64,000 nucleotides of DNA from NCBI GenBank assembly GCA_900169235.1, contig FWCC01000025.1, positions 1-64,000 of the forward strand, given 5' to 3'. The notes beneath the pieces were generated by a model. That model did not search any database, was not told the origin of the DNA, and worked only from the letters and a program-made list of their open reading frames with translations. Positions 36,274 through 46,987 of this stretch are shown in pieces (positions within the stretch are counted from its first letter, which is position 1; each line of letters begins with the position of its first letter). Origin of the DNA: Zarea fungicola (Eukaryota; Ascomycota; Sordariomycetes; Hypocreales; Cordycipitaceae). A program made the translations under genes and the position numbers.

Positions 36274-39200
36274 CTACACCGTAGCATTCTGCACTTTCCA
36301 CTCTTTCAACACATTCGACAGTACAGGGAAGCCTTTTGATGATGCCAATTCTGCTGCCTCTCTACATCTCGTCTGAAGCGTACTTTGCTCTTTGTCCTCT
36401 TTCAGAAGCAGGTATGCGATATCAAGACGTCCATGTTCAGCGGCGGCTTCTAACGCTGTTAGCCCCCCTTTTGCGGACGGCGCCGCATTCACATCGGCTC
36501 CCTTTTTAAGAAGCAAAAGAACAAGCGGCCAGGATCCGACAATAACAGCCATTTGCAATGCTGTGGCACCATAAGACTCACTGGGTGGGCCATTAACGTC
36601 TGCCCCGTTGGACAAGAGAAGTTCGGCTACGCGAATATGCTGTCCCTTTATAGCACCTTGCAGAGCTGTGCATCCCTTGGATTTTTCTGGCAACCTATTA
36701 ACATCTGCTCCGGCAGTCAGAAGCAGTTGCACCACTTGTATCATTCCCTTTCCAGAAGCGTACTGTAGCAAGGTCTCTCTTTCTAGTATAGGAGGAGTAT
36801 GATTGATGTCGAGGCCAGCTTCTATGAGGCGCTGTATCTGATGCAAGGATACGTGACAAACTTCTTTCCCAAACTGATCCTTGGAATCGATATTCGCGCC
36901 GTGAAGTAACAACAATTCAGTAATTTCCTCCATGACCTTGTGATTGCCCCTGGGACTACGTATGCGGCATGACGCCAGGAAAGTTTCTGATATTGGCGAG
37001 CAGAGTCCGATGCTGTTTTCTGTCCGTGGGCCATACTCCCAGTTGGGATTCACACCTTCTAAAAGAAGAAATTGAATGATCACAGTCTGGTGGTTTCCTA
37101 TGGCAGAATGAAGCGCAGCAGTGCCCCAGTCCCCCTTCCAACGTGCACCCGCTTCGATCAAGAAGCGACATAGAGGCAGTGAACCTGCTGCAGCTGCAAC
37201 TTGTAACATTGATTCACAATCCGGAAAGCTTAGCGCATGTATATCAGCACCGTACTTAATAAGTAGCTGCACAGTTTCTAGTTCCTGCATACTTATTGCA
37301 AGTGCAAGTGGATTTTCACAGCCAGTGATATTATTGGGGTCTGCTCCATTCTCTAGGAGCAGTTGGGTCATCTTGTGTTGCTGCGTATCGATTGAGTCCC
37401 ATAGCGGATATTGATACTCGTGGAACTCAACTCCTGGGTTTATCACGTTGGGATCGGCACCATGGTCGAGAAGCCTCTGCGCAGCTATTATATGCTTGCC
37501 TTCCACTGCAGCCTGAATTGCAGTCATTCCACCTGAGAGTTCTGATGGTGGTGCGTTGGCGTCCGCGCCATTCTTGAGCAGAAGGTCAATCATCTGAATA
37601 TTTCCAATCTCGGAGGCAGCTTGTAAACATGTCCGCCCATTAAATCGTGAGGCCTTAGCGTTGACGTTAGCTCCGAGAAGAATAAGTAGCTTCGCCAAAA
37701 TCACATCGTTTTTGTAAATAGCTGCCTGAAGTGCGGTCCTGCCGTTCGCAAGGCAAGCAACATCATCAACATCAGCACCTGATTCAAGTAAAAAGTGAAC
37801 TATTTCCAAGTCTCCGTACTGTATTGCTGCCTGAAGAGCTGTTCTTCCGACAAGGTCGTTTGCACTGGCGTTGATTTCTGCTCCTTTGTCCAATAAAAGC
37901 TTCACAAGCTCTAAATTGCCTTCTCGCCCCGCCGCAACCTGCAGTGCCGTGCCAAACCCTCCTCTTGCGTGTATATTTGCGCCCAGGCCGAGTAATCTGT
38001 CGGCTAACGAAAGGTTCCCTCTCGACGCGGCTGCTTGAAGTGGCGAACTGAGCAATCCCACTTCCCGGCACCTGCAGTATTCTGAATAGGGATCTTGGCG
38101 CCAAAATCGGCCTTGGGCATTCATGTTTATTGATGATTTATCGAATTCGTCACGATATGGGTAGAATTCCTCAACAGTAGCTGACTTTTCCTTCCACGCA
38201 TCGCAATATGGAGTAGCATCAATGCCATTTATATCTGCGCCATGCTGCATTAGGACCTCAGCCACTGCTGTTTTACCTTGTGCGAGGGCAATTTGGAGAG
38301 GTGTGAGGAGAGAGCAAGTAGGTAGCATGTCGCAATACAATGCATCGATGGGAGCGTCAATATTTGTTCCTGCCACCTTCGGAGCGTCAATATCCGCGCC
38401 AGCCTTTATCAACAACTTAACCATTTCCACGTTACCGCAGCCAGCAGCTGCTTGCAGTGGTGTCGCAGAGCATCCTGGAGTTTTGTTGACGCAGACACCA
38501 GCTTGCAAAAACATCTTAGCAGCAGCTAAATTGCCATTTTCAATGACCTTGACAAATAGTCTATGCTGTTGGGCGTAGCACAAGACTCTTTTGTCCGCAT
38601 CTACGCCATTGTCGATAATGAATTGCACATCTCGTAAATAATCTGAATTACTGCAGCTCAGCAGTAGCTCTTCCCATGAGTTGCTTTGGGAGTGCTTTTG
38701 AGCACCTTTCCGGACCAACTGGCGCACGAGAGCTGTATTGCGAGCCCTCATCGCTTCATCAAGAGTCGTGACCGGGAAACCTGAGGCATTGATAGTTTTG
38801 AAGTTGGGATTGACATCTTTTTGTAACAGCTCGCAAGCGATGCTGTTTTTGCCGAGTCTCACAGCGCTGTTGAGAAGAGCACTAGCAAATGCATCTGTGG
38901 TCGGAGTATGTAGAGCCATAAGAACTTGAACGACCCAGAAATTGCTGCTATCCAGTATCCAACGTAACAGCGCATCTGTCCGCGACGCATCAAGCAAATC
39001 GTTGGAGGAAAGGTAAACCACGTACCGAAGGAGTTGAAATGGCTGCTCAAAGTTGGACGCTTGAGAGAGCTGCTGCACATGGTGATCAAGGTCTCCTTTT
39101 CGTCGTTCGACTGTGACGGTCCGTAAAAGCGAGGCAAGCTTCTCGGCATATTCAGGAGAATCTGGATCAAGAGTCTCGTTAAAGCACTGGCCGAGAAGTG

Positions 39201-40140
39201 TTTTCCCCTGACGATGAAAATTTTTTTGCTGGTGTGCTTGGAAAAAGTAGTTTTGGCTGTTGAATTGCCCTTCTGCAGCTTGTACAGTGTTGTTACTTGG
39301 CGCCGCTTGGAGCTGCAAACCAGATTCGAAAGCTCCGGGGGGGGTTAAGCAGTTCTATATTAGTTAAAACACGATGAAAGGATCAATAGTCTGTAGACAC
39401 ATCACTAACATTGAACCCGACAGGGTCGAGAACAACAACACTGGCGAAGGTACCCGCCGCAAGTAGATTCTGACGGTACTGGTGCACTGCAAAGGTTAGT
39501 ACATTGAGCAAGTGGATTTAGTCTGGTACTTTGTTACATACTACACAGCTCCAGAAGTATTTCGAACTGGGTGAACGGGATATCCAGACTGTCGTCTGTC
39601 TCAATGCTCAACTCAGCCGGCGGTGTGGACACAATAATGCCATCCGGGGCTTCGTCCAAGGTGTCTTGTGAAGTTTGTTAGCTCATAGCTTTCTTGCAGA
39701 GAGCTGGAGGCCGGCGGTGCACTTGCCATGCGACTGGCCAAGGGCAAATGACTTTGCAGTAACCCATTTTAATGCCCTCTTCAGCTGTTTGGGACGAATT
39801 ACTGTGCCATGTGCAATGATCTCAGTCTCCTTGTTGTCACGCTTTCTCTTTTGTGTCGTCTTTTGCATGTACGCCCACTCGCGCGCTTTGACAGTCTTCA
39901 GTAAGCCCCATTTCTTTTTTTGGCGCTCATACTGGCTGATCCTGTAGTCCGCGATTAAAAACTTTCAGTGTGATGTTAGTGCAGGAGAGGCGACGGGACT
40001 GACGTGGGGCAGAAGCCATGCTTGTTCTTTAAGTGTTCCAACAGTTCTTTCTGCGTCAGTGTGTGGAAGACTTCAGTAATTTCTGCTTTGTACATATTCC
40101 ATTCTGCTTCACAAATGGGCGGCGGCGGTGTTAGCGCCAT
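36274..40140 (-). CDS. Clr5-domain ankyrin-repeat protein
   Basis: This five-exon gene (40140-40004, 39941-39727, 39664-39542, 39486-39410, 39312-36274) has consistent phases and encodes about 1196 residues. The N-terminus is a Clr5 domain: WNMYKAEITEVF, LLEHLKNKHGFCPT and, across intron 1, ISQYERQKKKWGL. A basic KRKRDNKE patch follows, then a linker. From about residue 330 there are roughly twenty ankyrin repeats with the usual TALQAA...LLLxxGADVN pattern; several neighbours are very alike (for example the two GADVN units near the C-terminus). Intron 2 appears to be of GC-AG type: only a GCAAGT donor keeps the frame. Clr5 is a fission-yeast heterochromatin factor, but in filamentous fungi the domain is widely fused to ankyrin or TPR repeats with no settled function. 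Long, self-similar repeats suggest a recognition role. A small transmembrane protein gene is divergently placed. Confidence 0.88.
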
Positions 40141-40665
40141 ATTTTTTTCTTTTAAGGTGATGGATGTCGTGTTGTTACGGTTCGGGAATGTTTGGACTGC
40201 TGGCAGGACGCTCTACTCTATATTATGTATTCTCCCAGCTTACCGCCAGATGTGTTGATGGCTGACTTCAGCTTCGCCCAAGGGGCCAGATAGCTAACCA
40301 ATGACAGAGTGCATGGGAAAGTGGCTTGGGGGATGGCAAGGGTCAGGATTTGCGTGTCCGCCCCATGGCTAGCATCGCCTCACATACAGGTTCCAGCAAA
40401 GCCAGCGGTGTCGTGCAAAATGTTGACCCTGACTCAGAAGTGCAAGGCTATGCAGCAATACTAACCGGTTTCAACACAACATGACAAGGGCAAGAATTTT
40501 GAGCTAAGGATTCTTTAAAGATAACCAGGGACATGCATTTGTTCTGGACCAGTATGGAGAGAACATAAAGAGGAAAAAGCTGCCCGTCGTCGCCGGAACG
40601 AATTGTCCTTCAACTAATTCATTCATCAATAATTCGCTTTATTATTTCATAACGTCATCACCTCC
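40141..40665. other. Divergent promoter region between Clr5-ankyrin gene and small membrane protein
   Basis: These 525 bp separate two start codons that point away from each other. No repeat, TATA consensus or uORF that I can support is present. Confidence 0.5.
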
Positions 40666-40860
40666 ATGGCACTAACAACTGAGGCCGTCATTGCACTTGT
40701 TGGGGTGCTGTTGGGCCTCCCAGCGGTCGCTGTCTTGTTCTGGAAGGCTTGGCGATGGCTGAGAACCGACCGGCAGCCCGGTACTGCTCAAGGCAAGCTA
40801 GAACGCAGCCAATCACATCAGCCCTTCGTCAGCGGCCCTAACCGCAAGCGCATCAGATGA
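40666..40860 (+). CDS. Small single-helix hypothetical protein
   Basis: A 64-residue frame with ATG at 40666 encodes a short N-terminus (MALTTE), one strong transmembrane helix (AVIALVGVLLGLPAVAVLFW) and a basic tail with Trp/Arg (KAWRWLRTDR). I know similar short N-terminal helices in uncharacterised fungal proteins next to repeat-type receptor genes, but I cannot name a family. It is not long enough for coding bias to prove it, and a spliced extension is possible. The helix, sensible ATG context and divergent position argue that it is real. Confidence 0.45.
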   Translation: MALTTEAVIALVGVLLGLPAVAVLFWKAWRWLRTDRQPGTAQGKLERSQSHQPFVSGPNRKRIR

Positions 40861-41419
40861 CGATTTAGACACTGCAGTGCTTCTGCCCTCAGCACAGCAG
40901 CTGAGCTCACGGAGTGACTCCGGACGACAGTCGGGCCACCTAACGGTTCGCTAGATTCGGTGCATCGAGATAAGCCAGTGGGGGAGCGAAGTTGACAAAC
41001 TAACCAGTGGCAGGTATCCATTCACCTCGGCAAGGTCAGCACAGCAGCGTAGCCACAGTGGCGAGCCATTCGTCTAATTGTTATACTGTGAAACTGTGAT
41101 TAGACGCGTTACAGTGGGCGCTTAAATAGGATTATCAGCAGCTGGAGATGCTATCTTAGCCATGTAGAAATGCTTCGTTGGGGAGTTGGGGGTTTTTTTT
41201 TAAAGGAAGGCATAATGGCCACGGAGTAACCTTTCATAGAGTAGCGGCAATACTCCGACGAAAGATGCGAAACTCCGTAGCTGAATAAATGAATGTTGAT
41301 TGCTGTACTATGGACTCTGATAAATGAAAATTACTTGGTACACATGTATGCTTGGGTCACCTCTAACACTGCAGACAACATTGAATTAGATATAGGCTAT
41401 TATTAAATGTTGGTCCGAT
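40861..41419. other. Intergenic, no supported gene
   Basis: No coding frame is recognised. Several copies of the motif CTCCG/CGGAGTA occur at 41221-41280. The TATA element of the 5S copy lies at 41391-41394. Confidence 0.5.
41391..41394 (+). promoter_or_regulatory. TATA-like element of 5S rRNA copy
   Basis: TATA stands 29 bases before the 5S start at 41420, the spacing expected for filamentous fungal 5S genes and the same as in the copy at 35104. Confidence 0.55.
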
Positions 41420-41498
41420 ACATACGACCATAGATATCAGAAAGCTCGGGGTCCCGTCCGCTCCCCCATAGATAANNCGAACACCGGCTGTTGTATGT
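41420..41498 (+). rRNA. 5S rRNA, interrupted by an assembly gap
   Basis: The 5' part begins ACATACGACCATAG and continues through CTCGGGGTCCCGTCCGCT and CCCATAGATAA, as in Neurospora-type alternative 5S sequences. Two N follow at 41476-41477, and the DNA resumes with CGAACACCGGCTGTTGTATG, which matches the 3' end of 5S rRNA. About 40 bases of the middle of a 119-base molecule are missing, so the two-N gap is shorter than the true gap. T-runs (41503 on) follow as an RNA polymerase III terminator, and a TATA box is at -29. It is probably a real gene in the organism. Confidence 0.8.
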
Positions 41499-41501
41499 TT
41501 C

Positions 41502-41514
41502 ATTTTTTATTTTT
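41502..41514 (+). terminator. Pol III T-run terminator of 5S rRNA
   Basis: Runs of six and five T follow the 5S 3' end within a few bases, as expected for RNA polymerase III termination. Confidence 0.6.
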
Positions 41515-42252
41515 GAGATGAATTATTTTTTGGTTGATGTAAAGTTCAAGCTTTTTGCAAAGCGAGGGAGAAAACTTGCTGGTGATTTATGCGCTAGTTG
41601 CTAAATTAGTGGTGTCGCATTCAGCCACAAAACGCCATGCGGCCTCCTTCCGTAGCTCTGCTATGCTTCATGTACACAGCCAATGCTCCACGCCACCCTG
41701 TAGTCCAAGATGCAAAGTACATTTTGCGGAGGGAAGTGTCTGACAAGCAGCCAATCAAGCAAGCATTGGGCAGCATCCCTCCCCGGATTTCAGTCTCGGT
41801 TTACCTTTTCGGAGAGTTTACAAGGTGTGTAGCGGCAGTGCCGATGCGAGGCCGAGCGCCACCAGCTCTGGAGTGTTTTCGGAACGTCATTCTAGAATGG
41901 CAACGCAAATATAACCACGGGCCACCGTTAAACCGTCTCCTGCCATCATGTCACAGCACAAAGAATGAAAATGACAAATATTCGCATCCTACCCATTCCA
42001 TTTCTCCTAAAATATCATTTACAATATACCGCCTCCATCAAACCATGCAGCTCTCGAAGCCGCGTATGTGCTGTTATAAACCGCGCCATGAAAGGATCGC
42101 TATAATAAACAACCAAAAGAAGAGAAGAGATAAAAATATAAACAAAAAATCATATCCCGTGTCAATGAAATGAAAATGGACCCCATGATTTCGCCATGCT
42201 CCAAAAAAAAGGGGGAAAGAAAAAAAAAACATCCAACAAAGACAATACGTGT
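41515..42252. other. Intergenic, no supported gene
   Basis: One open frame crosses most of this region on the plus strand but shows no domain and has a Lys/Asn-rich low-complexity end. I treat the region as noncoding 3' flank of the second Zn2Cys6 gene. Confidence 0.5.
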
Positions 42253-44266
42253 TTAAAACCATCCCAGGCCATGGCTCAGTCGAGGGCCGTCGACATTCGC
42301 CGTGAGAGGGGGCAAAAAGCCACCCAATATGCGCTTCAAAAGCTGGCCGATGCTGATGCCCATGATGGGAATATTATACAGGCCCTGCAGAACCTCAATC
42401 TCGTTGCCCAGTATGCAAAACGACGCCGGGTGCAGGTAGTACCGCAGCATCACGGCCAGCGACATGAGGCCCGCGGCCGAGTGCGCGATGCCCGCGTCCG
42501 GGGTGAAGAAGAAGGGCATGGCATAGACCTCCTTTGTCGCGTACAGGGCCGACTCCCACAGGTAATGCTCCGTCTCTGATACGCTTTGGTCACTACTGCT
42601 CTCGTCTGCGGAACCAGCAGCACTTGTGGCAGGGGTGGGTGTACTACCGGCCCCGGCCCCGTCCCCGCCACCGCCACCGCCATGGGTGTATCGCAAGTAG
42701 AAGCCCGGGGGGCGAGCCGGGATTTGCTCTTGGCCCTGCCGCGAGGTAAAGAAGCTCTTGATGCACGCGACGGAGCCGAGCAGGAACCAGTAAATCACAG
42801 TCATGTGGTGAAACGCAAACTCGGCGTCGTTTTGGGGCGGCTGCATCGGCCCAATGCTGGCGAAGCAGTCGAAGCGGCGGAGGGAGTCGCCGCGGTCGGC
42901 AGCCCAGGCATCAAGGTCAGCGCGGACTTCGTTGCAGCGCGCCATGATGTGGGCTTCCAACGCCCTCCGCTGGTCGTCATTCGTGGACGCTTTAAACTTG
43001 TCAATGTGTTCTAGGAGCTCGGGCAGTTCCTGCATCATGTCAATGAGCTCATCCTTGACAGCCTTTGGGTGCTTTGTCCATGGAATTTTATCCCAGGCAG
43101 GGCTAGCAAAGGGTGAGCGTTTCCGTTGGCCAATGGATAGCATGACCTGAGCCATTGTTAGCTTGGACAGTAGCAAGGAAAAAAAAAAAGAAAAAAAAAG
43201 GAGGAACAGGGCAATGGGTGTTTGACTGCATACCATGTTGATGCGAGCATCTGCATAGAATTGGTGGGCTGGCCCCGTCATGAAGGCTGCGGGTCCGCGT
43301 CCCAAGAATATGGCTTGTTGGCCTTGGTTGTGTCCTTTCCAGGCCAATGCCTCTGGACCATCTTTGGAGATGAATAATAACTACAGAAAGCAAGAGAAAT
43401 AAGTCAGTATATGAGCTGGGTGGCTGTATCGTGTACAATTTCATGTCGGAGTTGTGCTTGCCTCAAAGGTCGCCATGATGCGGGCCGCAACCAGCAACCC
43501 ATCGCGCTTATACCAGTTTGTTCTCTGCAGTCCCTTGGCCATTTCCATGACAGCACTGTTGTACGTCTGTATTCCCTTGACCTGGAGCTGCTTGTCGTTG
43601 TGCGTGGTCGCAATGATGGCGCTGCCTGTCGCCAGGGCCGCAAACTTGACAGCCGGGTCTGAGTCGAACAGTGGCGCAATGTGTTTTGTCCAGCCCATGG
43701 AGGCGAATTTCATTGCCGCGGGCGACGGTGTCGTCGTTCCAGCGGCCAGCATGGTTGACTCGAAGAACCCCATGTAAAGCTGCTCGCGCGCCGACCGCAC
43801 CAGAGTCAGCGGCAGCGTGATCTCTAGGCGGGTCGGCAGCTCGGGACTGCTGCCGCCGCTGCTGCCAGCGGAACCAGCCGAGTCTGGGCTGGACGAGTCG
43901 TTGTCGAGGACCAGCTGCTGATCATAGTGTGAACTGCTGCCATACTTTTGCTGCTGCTGCTGCTGTTGGTGGTGGTGGTGCTGGCGCAAACTAAGCTGCG
44001 GGTTTGGGCGGTTGTCGACGGTGCGGTTCACCCAAACAAGGCCGTCAGTATACCCCTCACATTCTATGCCAGCCCTTTCGCACTTGATGCAGGTAGGCGT
44101 CCTCTTGTCACACTAAAAAGAATGGCGGGAAAACAATGGCCACTTGTCAGTGAAAATCAATTCTTTCGGGGCATCGAGGTTCCGTGAGGACATGGGTCTC
44201 ATCTACCTTTTTCTTTCGCCGGCGGCAGGTAAGGCACGAGACTGATCTGGTGGGGATGCCAACCAT
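42253..44266 (-). CDS. Zn2Cys6 transcription factor (DUF3468/fungal_trans_2 type)
   Basis: This four-exon gene (44266-44207, 44112-43462, 43380-43234, 43146-42253) encodes about 583 residues. The zinc cluster is split by the first intron: SCLTCRRRKKK in exon 1, then CDKRTPTC, IKCERAGIEC and GYTDGLVWVN in exon 2, the last being typical of fungal_trans_2 regulators. A His/Gln tract (HHHHQQQQQQQ) follows. The downstream body has the usual GLLVAARIMATFE, then FISKDGPEALAWKGHNQG, a GRGPAAF turn, YADARINM, and SPFASPAWDKIPW after the third splice. A Gly/Ala/Ser insertion (GGGGGGDGAGAG) sits in the C-terminal half. Intron 2 has a GCAAGC donor (GC-AG type): reading past it gives a stop within seven codons and no GT donor fits the phase. 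It is a nuclear regulator; its targets are unknown. Confidence 0.9.
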
Positions 44267-45250
44267 TTTCCGAGAGTCTCGCGCGCCGGACTCGATGCAT
44301 CAAAGACGACCGAGTAGGATGAAGCAGAGGATGCAGAAGAACGGTCCAAAGCAAGACTGCGGGGTAAGAGACAATGCGCCGGCAGATGTTTGCCTCTGGT
44401 TTCGTCGCAAACCTCTAGGCATGCATGGGCATGGATGACGGATGGGTTGGTTGGTTGGTTATGATGCTTGGAGGGGTGCGTCTGCCGACAATTCGCCGAC
44501 GACAGAGGGAAGGCGTATGCGCCGATTGTGCCGGGCAGTGTACCACAGGTTATCTCTTTTGTCCCTCTCGTTTATTGTCTTGACTATCCGTCTCTCGTGC
44601 GATTGCGACGGCGCAAATTACCCAGCCTTCCAGACCACACAGACTGGTCAGTGTTGGACTTGGTGACTAGCATGTTTTGGCTGACCACCCAACATTTTCT
44701 TTGTTTGCCCCCGGAATTGTGGAGGGCTGCGTCGCAGTAGCGCAATATGTAATAATAATGAGCCCCTCCTCGCCCGGAGAATGCCGCGACAGATTTACGA
44801 CGACGGAGATGACGCCCCCGCGTCGTACGCAGAGAGTAGTATAGATGATTGCACCATGGTCAGCCAGATCAGATGAAAAGAATCAAAGTTTATATAAATA
44901 TTTTATTTTTATCTAATACTGCGGGTAGACAAGCCAGTTTGTGGGGTAGTGTCGCAGATGCTGCAGTCTTGGTTCGCCGCCAATCTAGGCACTAAGCTGT
45001 TAGGCAATGGGGCGGCCGGTTCAGCTCGCTGCAGCTGAATGGGTTTGAGCCTGTTTGGCCCATGTCGTGTCAAGCCTGTGGCGGAGACGACGGGGTTCAT
45101 TGAGTTCAGCTGAGGGAATATGATGGCCTCGCAAAAGCAAAATAAGAAATTGGCTTTTCAACGGCGCCGCCGCCATCGTTGCCATTGCCGGCAGCCGAGA
45201 CTCTGAATAGGCAAAAGCTTTTCTTGGCCACTGGCAGGCATTGGCTCACT
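44267..45250. other. Intergenic, no supported gene
   Basis: This is the upstream region of the Zn2Cys6 regulator and downstream region of a membrane protein gene. A GGTT tetranucleotide run is at 44446-44459. Small frames (for example a 31-residue one at about 44780) have no support. Confidence 0.5.
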
Positions 45251-45958
45251 TCATACTACATACACTCTCCTTGGCGCCGCCGGAGGAAGAGGCTGTCCGT
45301 CCTCGCCGACAGTCTGGAGAGCCATGTTGTTTTCGTGCTCACCTGTGTCATAGCCATCATATCCAAAAGTATCCTTGAAGGTTTCTCGGCGAGCGCGATT
45401 GCCAATGACGGCCACAAAGTTCATAAGATGAAGCCCACTAGATTGCTGGTCAGCCATACACACACTCACGCACACATTGGGAGCAGACACTGCACCTACA
45501 TTTGCGCAAAGAACAAACAGCAAGAAATCTCTGTGGGTCCAGTCGGAAAGTAATGTTTTGGACCATCAAAGTGGTTTTCGAAACCGGCATCGTAAGGCTT
45601 CGATACGATGACGCCCAGAGAAAAGGCCAGGACCATGAGGCAGAGGCCGAGATGCGCCAGCGGCCGTAGCTTGTAGCTCAGCATTCGCGACTTGCCATTC
45701 TTTTCGGTGCGTGTAATGGCAAAATGGAGATAGACGTCGGCCGTTACTGTCAGGATAATCTGCAAAAATTGGTTAGCCAAGTTTCTGGCGGCTAATTGCC
45801 TTTGTGTTCTCTCGTACCAATGTAATGGCCACAGGCCTTCTGTTCTCATGAGGAAATACATTGTGGCTTCTAATGGCGCCAAGCAGGATGGCAGCCACAA
45901 ACGAAAGAAGGGCACTAAGAGCGCCTATGGAAAGCTCAAAGGGGACAGTCGATCCCAT
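45251..45958 (-). CDS. Small multi-pass membrane protein, function unknown
   Basis: The ATG at 45958 opens MGSTVPFELSIGALS, a hydrophobic first helix (ALLSFVAAILLG), then after a clear intron (GTACGA donor, GCTAAC branch, exon 2 from 45759) an ILTVTADVYLHFAITRT helix and a GLCLMVLAFSLGVIVS helix. The third exon gives a FLLFVLCAN helix, GLHLMNFVAVIG and an acidic tail ending at 45251. The second intron (about 45584-45529) has a weak donor, and a further 54-nt in-phase intron at about 45500-45447 (GTAGGT donor) is possible, so the length is 179-197 residues. I do not recognise the family; four helices and no catalytic motif are all that can be said. The splice pattern, not homology, supports the gene. 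Confidence 0.6.
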
Positions 45959-46987
45959 CTTGACGTGAAATAGCTTGGCAGCTGTGCCTTGTTTGTCTGT
46001 TTCATATACTGTCAAACGAGTTTGTCATGAATTGCGGCGTGCAACCTTCCCCCAGGATCGAGGACAGCCAAACTGGCCTCCCTCTGCCAGCTAGGTGCCT
46101 GTCGCGTATATAAGCATTTTCGTAAGCCCGTGCAGATTTCTTTAGCTAGATGCTAATGGACAATCCCCGTTATCCGCCTGGGTTATAGCCCAAAGAAGCA
46201 GCTGCTAGGCGGTACTAATGACGGCACGGAGCAACGATGGTCGTGCTAACAGAAGTTCCTGGAGTCGTCGCTGATGAATAAGGCTCTACTGGGGCTCTGT
46301 AGCAGTGGATGGGGCGCTGAGCGGCAAACCGATTGGCCAGCCACGGCAATTTGTGCCGGCTCCGAGCAGGGCGAGGGACTTGTGAAAAAACAAAGTGACT
46401 GGGGTTTCATGTTGTTGAATGCGTTTACAATTTGAAAGAGAAAACAAGCTTCCGACCAGGGTGGATGTACGGTCAGTGATTGCCATGTGGCTGGTTTGGA
46501 GAGCGATGGGCAGAATGCTTGGCGATGCGCTGGACTGGCCGGGTACCTTGGGGGCTGGCTATTACCCCTGCATTTGCACACCAGAAATCCAGATTATTAA
46601 TACAAATAGGGTAGCTTTCCTGTAATTATGTATTGCAAATGCAGACAGTGCAGGTAATGTATTTGGGCTATATCTAGGTATCTGATTTTGTGTGGTGTCT
46701 TGAATAGACTGCGTTTCAAGTCAACTCCAGGAAGAAACTACAAGTGTAATCATTACCATGGTAAAGACAGAAACTATAAGAAAAATAACATTTAGAAAAA
46801 TAGTAATAGTAACAAAGACAGCGACAACAAACAAAATAGCAAAAATAAGCACAATAGCGGCTAGCTGCCTACCAGAATTCTCTGCCTTGTCCTGGCTGGT
46901 GCTCCAACATAAGTCATATTGTGAACTGTTTCCTACCGTTGACCCTTTTTTTTTTTTTTTTTTAGAAAGCTACTAATATCTGCAGGC
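45959..46987. other. Intergenic, no supported gene
   Basis: No domain is recognised. The region is AT-rich near 46750-46860 (A-rich repeats of AAAATA type), with a run of about 20 T at 46948-46965 just beyond the P450 stop codon. Confidence 0.5.

Noticed and set aside
41637..42173. 178-codon plus-strand frame near the 5S copy
   Set aside because: No family resemblance, Asn/Lys-rich end, and it overlaps the 3' flank of the Zn2Cys6 gene.
44780..44875. 31-residue acidic frame
   Set aside because: Too short to support; no signal peptide or conserved pattern.
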